From positions 372,001-436,000 of the forward strand of contig NZ_JACXWX010000001.1 in NCBI RefSeq assembly GCF_014764505.1: a stretch of DNA of 64,000 bases, written 5' to 3'. The notes beneath the pieces are model-generated. The model saw only the letters and a program-made list of their open reading frames with translations. It did not search any database and had not been told where the DNA came from. The stretch's first letter is position 1. Every line of letters starts with the position of its first letter. A program made the position numbers and the translations under genes. The DNA is from Phormidium tenue FACHB-886 (GTDB lineage: Bacteria > Cyanobacteriota > Cyanobacteriia > Elainellales > Elainellaceae). This document shows positions 8,619-17,392 of the stretch, in pieces.

Positions 8619-9167
8619 TTATGCGTTTACGGGTGTCTTCATTTGGCTTTGACCAACACCGGGCTTGGCTCCATCTGCCTGGAGGGACTCGCCTTCGATG
8701 AAAGAGCGCAGCATCCAAGCCATTTCTTCGTGCTGCTCCATCAAACCTGTCAAAAAGTCTGCTGTTCCTTCATCATGGAACTCTTCGCTGCACTGATCCA
8801 CATGCTGGCGCAGGTTGCGGATGATTTGCTCGTGGTCTGCAACCAAGTTAGCAACCATCTCTGTAGCTAGGGGCACATTACCCGAATGCTCTTGGATAGA
8901 AGCCGACTCCAGGAAGCCTTTAGCCGTGCCTACAGGGAAACCGCCTAAAGCACGAGTTCTTTCTGCGATCGCATCAATATTTTGGGTTAGTGCTTCATAG
9001 TGCTCTTCCCACATTTGATGAAGCGAGCGGAATTGAGGGCCTGTAACGTCCCAATGATATTTCTTAGTTTTGATCAACAGCAGGTAAGAGTCAGACAGGT
9101 CGCGATTCAGTAGATCGACAACGCCTTGGCGCTGCTCTTCCGTTAAACCAATGTTGAGATTACGCAT
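8619..9167 (-). CDS. dps: Dps family ferritin-like DNA-protection protein
   Basis: A 182-residue Dps-type mini-ferritin. These proteins form a 12-subunit shell that oxidises Fe(II) with hydrogen peroxide and protects DNA. The ferroxidase-region residues are visible in KKYHWDVTGPQFRSLHQMWEEHYE (the His, Asp and Glu positions), followed by IDAIAERTRALGG, typical of the second helix. The C-terminal extension past residue 165 is short and polar. It is monocistronic on the minus strand, and its transcript would end in the hairpins at 8414-8488. Cyanobacteria usually carry several Dps paralogues; which one this is cannot be said. Confidence 0.92.
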   Translation of the reverse strand: MRNLNIGLTEEQRQGVVDLLNRDLSDSYLLLIKTKKYHWDVTGPQFRSLHQMWEEHYEALTQNIDAIAERTRALGGFPVGTAKGFLESASIQEHSGNVPLATEMVANLVADHEQIIRNLRQHVDQCSEEFHDEGTADFLTGLMEQHEEMAWMLRSFIEGESLQADGAKPGVGQSQMKTPVNA

Positions 9168-9424
9168 TCGCTTTATTCCTTGGTAGCTCCATCTCTCAGT
9201 TCACCAAATTTAGCCAGGAGTGACATCGTTCGGGAGGTGGATCAGCCGCCTTCGTAACTTCCATATCTAAGTGGGCATAGACACAAAATTCTGCCACTTG
9301 CTCAGGCAATTTATGCCTTAAGACGGTTACCAGATCGAATGCTGTCTCCAGCTATTTATCAGCTTGAAGAACGAAAGGAAAAACTAAAAAAACTCTATGT
9401 CACGGACAAAACATAGGATTACAA

Positions 9425-9728
9425 CGGGACTGGTGCGGCTCGAACGCACGACCTAGCGCTTCAGATTTGTGTGAGTTTCCTCACTCTCTGGACTATACCT
9501 TTGCCTTAGGCAAAAAGCCCTTAGGCAGTGACCATCTAGTCTCTACACCTTCCGATGCAGCTTCAGCATCGGCTTGGCTCGGTATTCCCATGAAGGGTAG
9601 GCATTATCTAAGATGTCCTACTCCCTTTTTAGGGTTCACCGACTTTGATCACATTCACTCACCGCGTTTCCGCTGTGGTGCCCGATATTTCAGGAGGCGC
9701 TCGCTCTATCCAACTGAGCTACAGCCCC
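9425..9728 (-). tRNA. tRNA-Arg(CCU) interrupted by a group I intron
   Basis: The 5' exon (9728-9692, 37 nt) gives acceptor strand GGGGCTG, D arm GCTC/GAGC, anticodon 5' stem AGCGC and loop CT-CCT. The 3' exon (9461-9425, 37 nt) gives AA, GCGCT, variable AGGTC, T arm GTGCG-TTCGAGC-CGCAC, acceptor CAGTCCC and discriminator G. Joined, they make a standard 74-nt cloverleaf with anticodon CCU (Arg). The CCA end is not encoded. The interruption falls exactly between positions 36 and 37, after a U and ending in G, as expected for group I splicing. It decodes AGG codons and is probably the only tRNA for them here (inference). Confidence 0.93.
9462..9691 (-). ncRNA. Group I self-splicing intron in tRNA-Arg(CCU)
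   Basis: A 230-nt insertion in the anticodon loop. On the minus strand the core signature AAGGTATAGTCC is visible. Its TAGTC (complement of 9491-9495) can pair with GACTA (complement of 9537-9541) as the P7 helix. The intron follows U36 of the exon and ends with the required G (complement of 9462). A GTGAG-GAAA-CTCAC hairpin lies close to the 3' end. It has no open frame of useful size, so it has no homing endonuclease. Confidence 0.88.
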
Positions 9729-9818
9729 AGATTTACAGTCATGATAGCAGAGAGGGAAGGACATGCTAATCCTAGAAATGTTTCTATGAGTAGAGCGGAC
9801 TTTTTCTAATCCCTTCTA

Positions 9819-10148
9819 TTACGCATCAGGTTTGGGAGCATACAAAGAAGAGTGATACAAAATCTGCTCCTGATGTGTTAGCACCACACAGTCAGATTGA
9901 GCATACGCGACGCAGGTCACAACATACCCAGCCACGATTTCGGCGGGACGCAAGAATTTTTGCTCAGATTGATCTACTTCGCCCTCCAGCAGCTTACCCA
10001 CACAAACAGAACAATTGCCCTGTCTGCAGCCAAACGGCAGCCGCACTCCTTCCTCTTCTGCAATGTCCAAAATGTATTGGTCATCAGGAACGGCGATCGT
10101 TCGATCGAGTCCTTCTGGATTCACTAAACGAACTTGATAGACTGCCAT
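9819..10148 (-). CDS. 2Fe-2S plant-type ferredoxin
   Basis: A 109-residue soluble electron carrier. The cluster ligands are in [15 protein letters not shown] (C-x4-C-x2-C) with the fourth Cys about 35 residues later in VVTCVAY. The C-terminus is slightly longer than in PetF (about 97 residues). The N-terminal [23 protein letters not shown] is typical of the cyanobacterial FdxH/PetF fold. It is transcribed on the minus strand and ends 90 nt before the split tRNA gene. Its physiological partner cannot be told. Confidence 0.9.
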   Translation of the reverse strand: MAVYQVRLVNPEGLDRTIAVPDDQYILDIAEEEGVRLPFGCRQGNCSVCVGKLLEGEVDQSEQKFLRPAEIVAGYVVTCVAYAQSDCVVLTHQEQILYHSSLYAPKPDA

Positions 10149-10303
10149 CTGTATTCAAGCTGCCGACTAGATCCTCTTTAGGGTAGCGGAAAATGGCTCT
10201 CGAACAGAGCTTGTATCCTTTACTACAAAATTAACCTGTGAAAGATTGTTCACTGGTTCCAGCCTCTATTCGTTCTTCGTAGATATAGCTGTCGCCATTA
10301 CAA

Positions 10304-10348
10304 CTAGATATTTTTGTAGGCGCTTTGCGCGTCTACAAAAATATCTAG
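10304..10348. repeat. Perfect 16-bp inverted repeat
   Basis: CTAGATATTTTTGTAG at 10304-10319 pairs with its exact complement at 10333-10348 around a 13-nt loop that itself contains GCGC-TTT-GCGC. It lies in the spacer between the divergent ferredoxin and acetamidase genes, so it is not an obvious terminator for either. It may be a regulatory hairpin or a small repeat element. The related string AGATATAGCT lies nearby at 10281. Confidence 0.6.
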
Positions 10349-10416
10349 CTTCTAACCATGTGGTGCCTGCAGAAAACGAGTAGAGGGGTGTGAGTGGAGC
10401 CGTACGGTAATTTGAT

Positions 10417-11634
10417 ATGCATAGATTCTGGTTGAGGGTTTTACGGGCTGGCTCTCGTTCAGGGCCGAGCTTGAAATCGAGGAGATTGAATTCGCTGAAT
10501 CGGTATGCCTCATCGAGAGACTATCAATGGCGGTTGGGGCTAGCGTTAGGGGCAGCCGGACTGGTGACTGTTTTAGGTATTGTGTTTACCTGGTCATCGC
10601 CTGCCACTGCAACAGGGCAGCTATATGAGGTGAAATCTACTCCTGATCACGTCATTTGGGGAGAATTGTTTAAGCCTGACAGCCCATCCATTTTGCAGGT
10701 GAAGTCGGGCGATCGCATCAAGATGGAAACTGTCTCCCATGAAGGAATTCTGCCCGATCAAGGAGATACGATCGAGTTTCTGACGAGCGGTGGCGTTGCC
10801 CGTGAAGATGTTTTGCCAGATCAGCTTCAGATTAAGGCAGAAGTTGAGAAAACAGGTCCAGGTCCGCATGTGATCACGGGTCCAGTTTATGTGGAAGGCG
10901 CTGAACCGGGAGATGTGTTGGAGATCAAAACCATCAGCATTGACTACCGAGTTCCCTACGGAGTGATTTCCAATCGCCATGGCAAGGGGTCTTTACCAGA
11001 AGAGTATCCCGAAAACGGTGCGCCCATCTACACCAAAGTAATTCCGATCGAACAAGACCGCGATATCGGCATCTTCCGCCCAACGAATGGCTTAACTGAC
11101 CTAGAAATTCCGCTGAAGCCATTCATCGGGCTTATGGGGGTCGTTCCTGCTAACACTGAGGACGCGGCAAACTCAGTGCCGCCAGGACTTTATGGCGGCA
11201 ACCTGGATATCAAACATCTGGGAACTGGCAGCAGCCTCTATCTACCCGTTCAGGTTCCTGGTGCTTTGTTCTATGCTGGCGATCCTCACTGTGCCCAAGC
11301 CAATGGTGAAGTGGCACTGACGGCGATCGAGTGTTCGCTCACTCCCACCTTTGAGCTAATCGTCCATAAGGATATGGAGCTAACTACTCCTATGGGTGAA
11401 ACAGAGGATGCCTGGTATGCAGTGGGACTCGACCAAGACCTAGACGAGGCAATGAAAAAGTCTGTTCGGGAGTATCTCCGAATTGCCAACGAGAAATACG
11501 GACTAACTAAGCCAGATGCTTTGCTGTTTGGCAGTGCAGCGATCGATTTTGAGGTGTCTCAAGTCGTAGATATTGTCAAAGGTATTCATGGCGTTATTCC
11601 CAAACAGCTGTTTGAACCTCTGAAACCTCAGTAG
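10417..11634 (+). CDS. Acetamidase/formamidase family protein with membrane anchor
   Basis: A 405-residue member of the FmdA/AmdA family, which hydrolyses short amides to ammonia and the acid. Family features include VIWGELFKPDSPSILQVKSGD near the start, GPGPHVITGPVYVEGAEPGD in the middle, and GLYGGNLDIKHLGTGSSLYLPV followed by FYAGDPHCAQANGEV, the metal/active-site region of the family. Unlike the cytosolic enzymes, it has an N-terminal Arg-rich leader and a hydrophobic segment at about residues 42-60 ending in TATG. This suggests export or anchoring at the membrane with the catalytic domain outside. The start at 10417 is the first ATG; a shorter start is possible. Confidence 0.85.
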   Translation: MHRFWLRVLRAGSRSGPSLKSRRLNSLNRYASSRDYQWRLGLALGAAGLVTVLGIVFTWSSPATATGQLYEVKSTPDHVIWGELFKPDSPSILQVKSGDRIKMETVSHEGILPDQGDTIEFLTSGGVAREDVLPDQLQIKAEVEKTGPGPHVITGPVYVEGAEPGDVLEIKTISIDYRVPYGVISNRHGKGSLPEEYPENGAPIYTKVIPIEQDRDIGIFRPTNGLTDLEIPLKPFIGLMGVVPANTEDAANSVPPGLYGGNLDIKHLGTGSSLYLPVQVPGALFYAGDPHCAQANGEVALTAIECSLTPTFELIVHKDMELTTPMGETEDAWYAVGLDQDLDEAMKKSVREYLRIANEKYGLTKPDALLFGSAAIDFEVSQVVDIVKGIHGVIPKQLFEPLKPQ

Positions 11635-11651
11635 ATCTTGCAGCTCTGGGC

Positions 11652-11699
11652 AGGCAGAAGGCAAAAGGGCTGCACTAGTCTCCTCTCTGCCTTCTGCCT
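11652..11699 (+). terminator. Hairpin after the acetamidase gene
   Basis: AGGCAGAAGGCA at 11652-11663 pairs perfectly with TGCCTTCTGCCT at 11688-11699, with a 24-nt loop. It starts 17 nt after the stop codon. No T-run follows. Confidence 0.55.
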
Positions 11700-11819
11700 C
11701 AGACGGAGCAGTTCGCTAAACTAACATTGAGTTCGGAGTAACATTTACAGATATAGAAGTGGGAACTTCAGTTCCTGAAATAGCTTCCATTGGTCTGTTC
11801 AGGTCACAAGTGCGACTGC

Positions 11820-12824
11820 ATGTATCACCATCATCATCTTGGCTGTCCGCCTAGCTGCAAAAGCTCTATTGACAGCCAATCTCCTAGCAAAGCCCGTCTG
11901 CTGTGGATTGCGCTAATCCTGATCGGCTGTTTTTCCGCTGTAGAGCTATGGGTTGGGCTGCTGAGCAGCAGTTTGGCATTGCTGGCAGAGTCGGGGCATA
12001 TGCTATCAGATGCGCTGGCGCTGGGTTTGGCGCTGTTCGCCACCTGGGTTGCGCGGCTGCCAGCCTCCAATCAAGCCACTTTTGGCTATCGACGAGTGGA
12101 AATTTTGGCGGCGTTAGCCAACGGCGTTGGGCTGGTGATCGTGGCAGCCTGGATTGGCTGGGAAGCGATCGCCCATCTGCAGGCTCCACAGGCAGAGATC
12201 CTCAGCTTACCGATGCTTATGACGGCGATCGTCGGCTTCGGGGTCAATAGTCTCAATGCGTTTTTGCTGCACGACGATAGCCACCACGATCTGAATCTGC
12301 GGGGCGCTTTCTTACATATGGTGGCAGATGCAGTTAGCTCAGTTGGCGTCATTTTAGCGGCGCTCGCCGTCTGGCGATTTCATTGGAACTGGGCAGATGG
12401 AGCCATCAGTTTAGGAGTGGCAGTTCTGATCGGGCTGGGCGCAATTCCGCTGATTCGCCAAAGCCTGCGGATTCTGCTGGAGCAAACGCCAAGCCATCTT
12501 AGCCTGACGCAAATTCAAGCACATCTTTTGAGTTTTGAAGGCGTGGAAACCGTTGAAAGACTGCGGGTGTGGACGATCGCGCTAGGACAAGAAACACTGT
12601 CGGCTCACCTCGCCGTTAGCCCGAGGGAGGGGGCAGAGCGCGATCGGCTGCTGCGGCAGATTCAAATCTCGCTAGAGCAGGAGTTTGGCATCCAGGAAAC
12701 TTTTCTACAGCTCGCTGCGGCGCTGCCTGTGTCTGTCGTTAATTTGTCTAGCCCACCCCGGCTCGATCTGATTGGGCTACCAACCTCAGAACTGTCGTTG
12801 GAGGGGCGATCGGAGCTGGAGTGA
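11820..12824 (+). CDS. CDF-family cation efflux transporter (zinc-type)
   Basis: An inner-membrane metal/proton antiporter of about 334 residues with six hydrophobic segments. The intramembrane metal site is visible as two H-x3-D pairs: SGHMLSDAL in helix 2 and LHMVADAVSS in helix 5. This pattern is usually selective for zinc. A cytoplasmic C-terminal domain follows from about residue 210. The ATG at 11820 begins MYHHHH, a His cluster. An in-frame TTG at 11790 would add a Cys/His-rich stretch (CSGHKCDC) that could also bind metal, so the start is unsure. It stands alone after a terminator. Confidence 0.9.
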   Translation: MYHHHHLGCPPSCKSSIDSQSPSKARLLWIALILIGCFSAVELWVGLLSSSLALLAESGHMLSDALALGLALFATWVARLPASNQATFGYRRVEILAALANGVGLVIVAAWIGWEAIAHLQAPQAEILSLPMLMTAIVGFGVNSLNAFLLHDDSHHDLNLRGAFLHMVADAVSSVGVILAALAVWRFHWNWADGAISLGVAVLIGLGAIPLIRQSLRILLEQTPSHLSLTQIQAHLLSFEGVETVERLRVWTIALGQETLSAHLAVSPREGAERDRLLRQIQISLEQEFGIQETFLQLAAALPVSVVNLSSPPRLDLIGLPTSELSLEGRSELE

Positions 12825-12909
12825 GAATTCGGTTCATAGCCGCCGCAACTGCGGTAGACTGTGAAACCTGCTACTCTCTTTCAACCTATTCGCCTCAACC
12901 CGTTCATCC

Positions 12910-13701
12910 ATGAAAATTGCTACCTGGAACGTCAACTCTATCCGCACTCGCCTGGAGCATATCCTCACCTGGCTGAAAGCTAACCCGGTTGATGTGCTGT
13001 GCGTCCAAGAGACCAAAGTCGTCGATCCAGATTTTCCACAGGCTGCCTTTCAGGTTCTGGGCTATCACTCCCACTTTGCGGGGCAAAAATCCTACAACGG
13101 CGTGGCCATCTTTAGCCGTACTCCGCTTGAGTGCGTCACTAGTGGCTTCAGCCCAGTATTAGGTGAGTCCATCGGCGATCTAGATGAGCAGAAGCGGGTA
13201 ATTACAGGCATGGTTGGCAGCACTCGCATTCTCAATTTGTACGTCCCAAATGGATCAGAAGTGGGCAGCGAGAAATATCACTACAAGCTGCGCTGGCTGT
13301 CGGTGTTGCGCGATTATCTTAAAGCGCTGCTAGTTGAAACCCCTAATCTTCTAGTTTGCGGTGATTTCAATGTTGCCCCAGAGGATCGCGATATTCACAA
13401 CCCTGTAGGTAAAGCCAATCACATCATGGCGTCTGAAGTAGAGCGGCAGGCGTTACGGAAAGCGGTACTCGATTTAGGACTCATTGATATCTTCCGTAAG
13501 TTCAACTCAGAGGGCGGACAGTTCACCTGGTGGGACTACCGATCGGCTGCTTTCAGCCGCAATTCGGGCTGGCGCATCGATCACCACTATCTGTCTCCTG
13601 CACTGGCAGAACGATCGATCGCCTGCACAATCGACCGTACTCCTCGGGGCTGGGAGAAGCCTAGTGACCATGTTCCAGTGATTGTGGAACTTCAAAACTG
13701 A
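12910..13701 (+). CDS. xth: Exodeoxyribonuclease III
   Basis: A 263-residue AP endonuclease/3'-5' exonuclease for base-excision repair. The fold's catalytic and metal residues are visible: TWNVNSIR (Asn), VQETK (Glu), GDFNVAPED (Asp, Asn) and the terminal SDHVP (Asp-His). Length matches the family. Its last 10 nt overlap the end of the converging gloB gene, so the two genes share 3' ends and have no room for a hairpin terminator between them. Confidence 0.95.
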   Translation: MKIATWNVNSIRTRLEHILTWLKANPVDVLCVQETKVVDPDFPQAAFQVLGYHSHFAGQKSYNGVAIFSRTPLECVTSGFSPVLGESIGDLDEQKRVITGMVGSTRILNLYVPNGSEVGSEKYHYKLRWLSVLRDYLKALLVETPNLLVCGDFNVAPEDRDIHNPVGKANHIMASEVERQALRKAVLDLGLIDIFRKFNSEGGQFTWWDYRSAAFSRNSGWRIDHHYLSPALAERSIACTIDRTPRGWEKPSDHVPVIVELQN

Positions 13702-14465
13702 TCTTTCATCCCCCGCAGGCGAGCAAAGGTCTGAATCGGATCTTGGCTCTTGACCCGCGCCTGTAGGCTGGGCTGATCCCAACGCAGAAAAGGATTTGTA
13801 CGTTTTTCTTCGCCCAACAGCGCCGGAATGGTTGCTTCTGAGTGCGATCGCATCGCTTCTACCGTTTGGTAGCGTCTTTGCAGTTCAGCGTTTTGCTCAT
13901 CCACCGTGAGGGCAAACCGCAAATTATTTAACGTATACTCGTGGGCACACCAAACGCGGGTTTCGTCGGGCAGCGATCGAATCTTGCTGAGCGATTTCAC
14001 CATCTGAGTCGGGGTGCCCTCAAACAGCCTGCCACAGCCGCCTGCAAACAGTGTGTCACCACAAAACAGCTCTCCGGTTTCTCCGGGCTGCGTGGGCGGG
14101 AAATAGTAGGCGATATGCGCCTTGGTATGCCCCGGCACAAACAGCACTTCGGCTGCGCGGCTGCCAAAGCTGACGCGATCGCCCTCATTAAGAAACACCT
14201 GCTGTCCTGGAATTCGCCCCCGATCAACCGCACCCCCATAAACAATTGCCTCAGGAAACCTTTGCAGCAGCCTAGAATTGCCGCCTACGTGATCGCCATG
14301 ATGATGCGTGTTGAAGATCGCCACAAGTTGAGCTTGGCGGTCGTGTAAGTACGCAAGCACGGGATCGGCTTCTGCGGGATCAACAACCGCCGCAATATTA
14401 AAGCCAGGTTCATATAGCAAAAAAATGTAGTTATCTGAAAGTGCAGCAAGCCGATCAATTCTCAT
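13692..14465 (-). CDS. gloB: Hydroxyacylglutathione hydrolase (glyoxalase II)
   Basis: A 257-residue metallo-beta-lactamase-fold enzyme that hydrolyses S-lactoylglutathione to lactate in methylglyoxal detoxification. The metal motif [10 protein letters not shown] is near residue 55, with further ligands in [12 protein letters not shown] and [13 protein letters not shown]. The ATG at 14465 ([17 protein letters not shown]) matches the usual GloB N-terminus. An in-frame start at 14546 would add 27 residues that do not look conserved. It converges on and overlaps xth by 10 bp. Confidence 0.93.
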   Translation of the reverse strand: MRIDRLAALSDNYIFLLYEPGFNIAAVVDPAEADPVLAYLHDRQAQLVAIFNTHHHGDHVGGNSRLLQRFPEAIVYGGAVDRGRIPGQQVFLNEGDRVSFGSRAAEVLFVPGHTKAHIAYYFPPTQPGETGELFCGDTLFAGGCGRLFEGTPTQMVKSLSKIRSLPDETRVWCAHEYTLNNLRFALTVDEQNAELQRRYQTVEAMRSHSEATIPALLGEEKRTNPFLRWDQPSLQARVKSQDPIQTFARLRGMKDQF

Positions 14466-14720
14466 GGGAACTCCTGCTGGAATGGGCTGTCTTAAATCAA
14501 TGAAAGTTGGATGAAGGGGGAAGAATGCTATATCTAATATCCGCAATTTCTCGCTGTTCTGCTGCGTTACAAACCTCTAAAGTTTAATCAGGTCTTTATT
14601 AGTTTCTCATTACAGCTTTGCCTAAGCGCCATCGTCGGGAAAGAGAATTAAATTAATGCACCGTTTGCACTACAAATCGAACAGTCGATTGCAATTTTTT
14701 AAGAAGTAAGACTGAAATCT

Positions 14721-14927
14721 ATGGCGTGGCTTACCCAAAGCAAACCTAATTTAATAATTCAACCGTTAGTAGCTCGAATCATCGAGTCAGGTCAAATGAG
14801 CCGCAAAGAACATGTGCAGCTCACATCAGCAATCTTGTCTGACCAACACATGACCAACGAAGATCGCCAGCAAATCAATCGAGTCTTTGACTACATTCAA
14901 ATTGGTCGCCTCAAACTAACCGATTAG
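14721..14927 (+). CDS. Small conserved cyanobacterial-type protein
   Basis: A 68-residue soluble protein, probably all-helical (QPLVARIIESGQMSRKEHVQLTSAILSD, then NEDRQQINRVFDYIQIGRLKL). It resembles short cyanobacterial proteins of unknown function with the pattern of a helical pair separated by a hinge. It has no signal peptide. The start at 14721 follows an AT-rich leader. No function is assigned. Confidence 0.7.
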   Translation: MAWLTQSKPNLIIQPLVARIIESGQMSRKEHVQLTSAILSDQHMTNEDRQQINRVFDYIQIGRLKLTD

Positions 14928-15017
14928 AAATCATTTGTCTAGAACGTGTTTAAAAACGTCACGACATAGCATATGAAAACATCGTCTCCTGAAAACGTCG
15001 TCTCCCCAGTGCTAACT

Positions 15018-15046
15018 TTGAAACCTGTCCCTTAACCTTCTATACT
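15018..15046 (+). promoter_or_regulatory. Strong sigma-70-type promoter
   Basis: TTGAAA at 15018-15023, a 17-nt spacer, then TATACT at 15041-15046. Both hexamers are close to consensus. The predicted start is near 15053. No plus-strand gene follows before the hairpin terminator at 15086, so the product should be a short RNA. Confidence 0.6.
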
Positions 15047-15052
15047 GTTAAC

Positions 15053-15117
15053 TTGTTATATCAAATTGAATGATTCACCCATCTTGGAGGCGCATAGACC
15101 TGCGCCTCCTTTTATTT
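15053..15117 (+). ncRNA. Candidate stand-alone small RNA
   Basis: About 65 nt lie between the predicted start of the promoter at 15018-15046 and the end of a strong intrinsic terminator. The interior (about 15053-15085) is A/T-rich, has no open frame of more than a few codons and is likely single-stranded, a typical seed region for a trans-acting RNA. The next gene is on the opposite strand and converges on it. I do not recognise the family. Confidence 0.5.
15086..15117 (+). terminator. Intrinsic terminator
   Basis: GGAGGCGCA at 15086-15094 pairs with TGCGCCTCC at 15101-15109 around a 6-nt loop and is followed by TTTTATTT. It can also act, less well, for the converging prolyl oligopeptidase gene. 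Confidence 0.8.
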
Positions 15118-15143
15118 GACCTTGCCTACTTGTCTGACTTTGC

Positions 15144-17219
15144 CTACTCCATGCGCAATACACGCACTAGAAACGCCCAGCGATCGCTAATTTCCTCAAT
15201 CACTTTAGCAGTTGGCTTTCCGGCTCCGTGTCCCGCTTTGGTTTCGATACGAATCAAGACCGGGGCATCGCCTGCCTGTGCTGCCTGCAGTGCCGCCGCA
15301 AACTTAAAGCTGTGGGCAGGCACAACCCGATCGTCGTGGTCAGCCGTAGTAATTAGCGTTGCCGGGTAGGCAGTTCCCGGCTTGAGGTTGTGCAGCGGCG
15401 AGTAGGCATAGAGCGCCAGAAACTCATCCGGGTCTTCTGGAGAGCCATATTCTGCAACCCATGCCCAGCCGATTGTGAACTTGTGGAACCGCAGCATATC
15501 CATCACACCCACTGCAGGCAGGGCTGCCGCAAATAGATCAGGGCGTTGGCACATGCAAGCTCCGACCAGCAAGCCGCCATTACTACCGCCTGCGATCGCC
15601 AATTTTTGGGAAGAGGTATAACCGTTGCCAATCAGCCATTCTGCTGCCGCAATGAAGTCATCAAACACAGTCTGCTTGCGCTGCTTCATGCCTGCCAGAT
15701 GCCACTCTTCCCCATACTCGCCGCCGCCCCGCAGGTTCGCCATGACATAAACGCCGCCCTGCTCCATCCAAACCAGGTTACTAGTTGAGAAGGAGGGCGT
15801 CAGGGAGACATTAAAGCCGCCATAGCCATAGAGATAGGTGGGATTGTTGCCATCCAGCGCTAGCCCTTTTTTATGGGTGATGAACATGGGGATGGCTGTA
15901 CCATCTTTGCTGGGATAGAACACCTGATGAGTTTCGTAGTCGTCAGGATTGAAATCTACGGTGGGCTGGCGAAATAGCCTGCTTTCCCCAGTCACCATGT
16001 CGTAGTGATAGATCGTGGTGGGCACGGTGAAGCTGGTGAAGCTGTAGAAAGTTTCCGTGTCGTAGCGCTTGCCGCCAAAGCCACCTGCCGAGCCCAAGCC
16101 AGGCAGCGTCACTTCGCGCACAAACGTGCCCTCGAGGTCAAAGATTTTAACCTGGGTATGGGCATCTTTCAAATACGACGCGACAAACTGATCGTTTAGC
16201 AAACCAACTCCCTCCAGCGTTTCTTTGGCTTCGGGAATCACTTCGCGCCAGTTGGCTTTGTCGGGCTGTGAGAGATCGATCGCCATCACTCGCTGCCGGG
16301 GTGCATCGAGATTGGTTTGGAACCAGAAAGTATCCCCATCGTTATCAATAAAGCCATAGCTCGCTTCAAAGGTGTTGATCAGCTCAACTACCGGGGCATC
16401 CGCCTCAGCTAAATCTTTATAGAAGACTAAGTTTTTGGAATCTGTTCCTTTCCAAATTGAGATAATTAAATACTGTCCATCTTCGCTGACAAAGCCGTTA
16501 AAGCCCCACTCCTTCTCGTCAGAACGCTCATAGATCAAAATATCCTCAGTCTGTGCTGTGCCGAGCCGATGGTAGTAAAGCTTTTGGTAATAATTCGTAT
16601 CCTCTAGCTTGGTTGTATCGTTCGGTGCATCATAGCGGGAATAGAAAAAGCCTTGATGATCGGGTGTCCAAGACACACCAGAAAACTTGACCCATTGGAT
16701 TCGATCGGGCAGATCTTCTCCGGTTTCAATGTCGCGCACTTTCCACTCGTTCCAATCCGACCCTGCTGTAGCAAGTCCGTATGCCATCAGCTTGGCATCT
16801 TCGCTGATCGCCAACCCCGACAGAGCGATCGTCCCATCTTCTGAAAGCTTGTTGGGATCGAGCAGCACTCGTGGCTCTGCGTCTAGGCTAGGCAGCGTAT
16901 AGAGAACGCTCTGGTTTTGCAGCCCGTCGTTTTTAAAATAGAAATAACGCTCAATAGAGTTATCCTGTGCGGATTTGCGGAATGGTGTTCCAAACTTTTC
17001 ATAGTTCCAGAGTTGTGTCAGGCGTTGCTTTAGGGCATCCCGTGCTGGAATGTCGTTCAGGTAAGCAAACGTGACTTGATTTTGTGCTTCAACCCAGGCT
17101 TTGGTGGCATCTGCATGGGGATCTTCTAGCCAACGATACGGATCGGCGATCGATTTACCGTGATAGTCATCGATTTGATCCACGGCAGCAGTAAGAGGAT
17201 AGGAGCGATCGGAAGACAT
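15144..17219 (-). CDS. Prolyl oligopeptidase (S9A serine peptidase)
   Basis: A cytosolic endopeptidase that cleaves after proline in short peptides. An N-terminal seven-bladed propeller gates an alpha/beta-hydrolase domain. The N-terminus has DPYRWLEDP, typical of S9A. The catalytic Ser is in GGSNGGLLVG and the His in KAGHGAGKP near the C-terminus; the Asp lies in the DHDDRVVPAHS segment. Total length of about 691 residues fits the family. I use the ATG at 17219 (MSSDRSYPLT); a GTG at 17231 is also in frame. It follows the sigma factor gene on the same strand but is separated from it by a strong terminator. Confidence 0.95.
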   Translation of the reverse strand: MSSDRSYPLTAAVDQIDDYHGKSIADPYRWLEDPHADATKAWVEAQNQVTFAYLNDIPARDALKQRLTQLWNYEKFGTPFRKSAQDNSIERYFYFKNDGLQNQSVLYTLPSLDAEPRVLLDPNKLSEDGTIALSGLAISEDAKLMAYGLATAGSDWNEWKVRDIETGEDLPDRIQWVKFSGVSWTPDHQGFFYSRYDAPNDTTKLEDTNYYQKLYYHRLGTAQTEDILIYERSDEKEWGFNGFVSEDGQYLIISIWKGTDSKNLVFYKDLAEADAPVVELINTFEASYGFIDNDGDTFWFQTNLDAPRQRVMAIDLSQPDKANWREVIPEAKETLEGVGLLNDQFVASYLKDAHTQVKIFDLEGTFVREVTLPGLGSAGGFGGKRYDTETFYSFTSFTVPTTIYHYDMVTGESRLFRQPTVDFNPDDYETHQVFYPSKDGTAIPMFITHKKGLALDGNNPTYLYGYGGFNVSLTPSFSTSNLVWMEQGGVYVMANLRGGGEYGEEWHLAGMKQRKQTVFDDFIAAAEWLIGNGYTSSQKLAIAGGSNGGLLVGACMCQRPDLFAAALPAVGVMDMLRFHKFTIGWAWVAEYGSPEDPDEFLALYAYSPLHNLKPGTAYPATLITTADHDDRVVPAHSFKFAAALQAAQAGDAPVLIRIETKAGHGAGKPTAKVIEEISDRWAFLVRVLRME

Positions 17220-17317
17220 AGCCAAAGCCACAATGCGACATGTTCCACTGTATCTAGAAAACGCTGAGATGTTGAGGATGTAACTTTCTCAGCGCTCCAC
17301 CCACCAATAATTACTCA

Positions 17318-17358
17318 AAATTTCCAAAAGCCGCGCACTGCGCGGCTTTTGGAAATTT
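17318..17358 (-). terminator. Perfect 19-bp hairpin after the sigma factor gene
   Basis: AAATTTCCAAAAGCCGCGC at 17318-17336 pairs with its exact complement at 17340-17358 around ACT. On the minus strand it lies 35 nt after the sigma factor stop, and a short TTTT follows the stem. Confidence 0.8.
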
Positions 17359-17392
17359 ATTTAGGCTAGCGTAAAACGGCGTAGAGCGCCTG

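Noticed and set aside
9467-9769. Plus-strand open frame of about 100 codons
   Set aside because: It lies across the antisense of the tRNA-Arg exons and its intron; composition and lack of ribosome site show it is an artefact.
15053-15117. Identity of the small RNA as Yfr1
   Set aside because: The CU-rich conserved core I associate with Yfr1 is not present.
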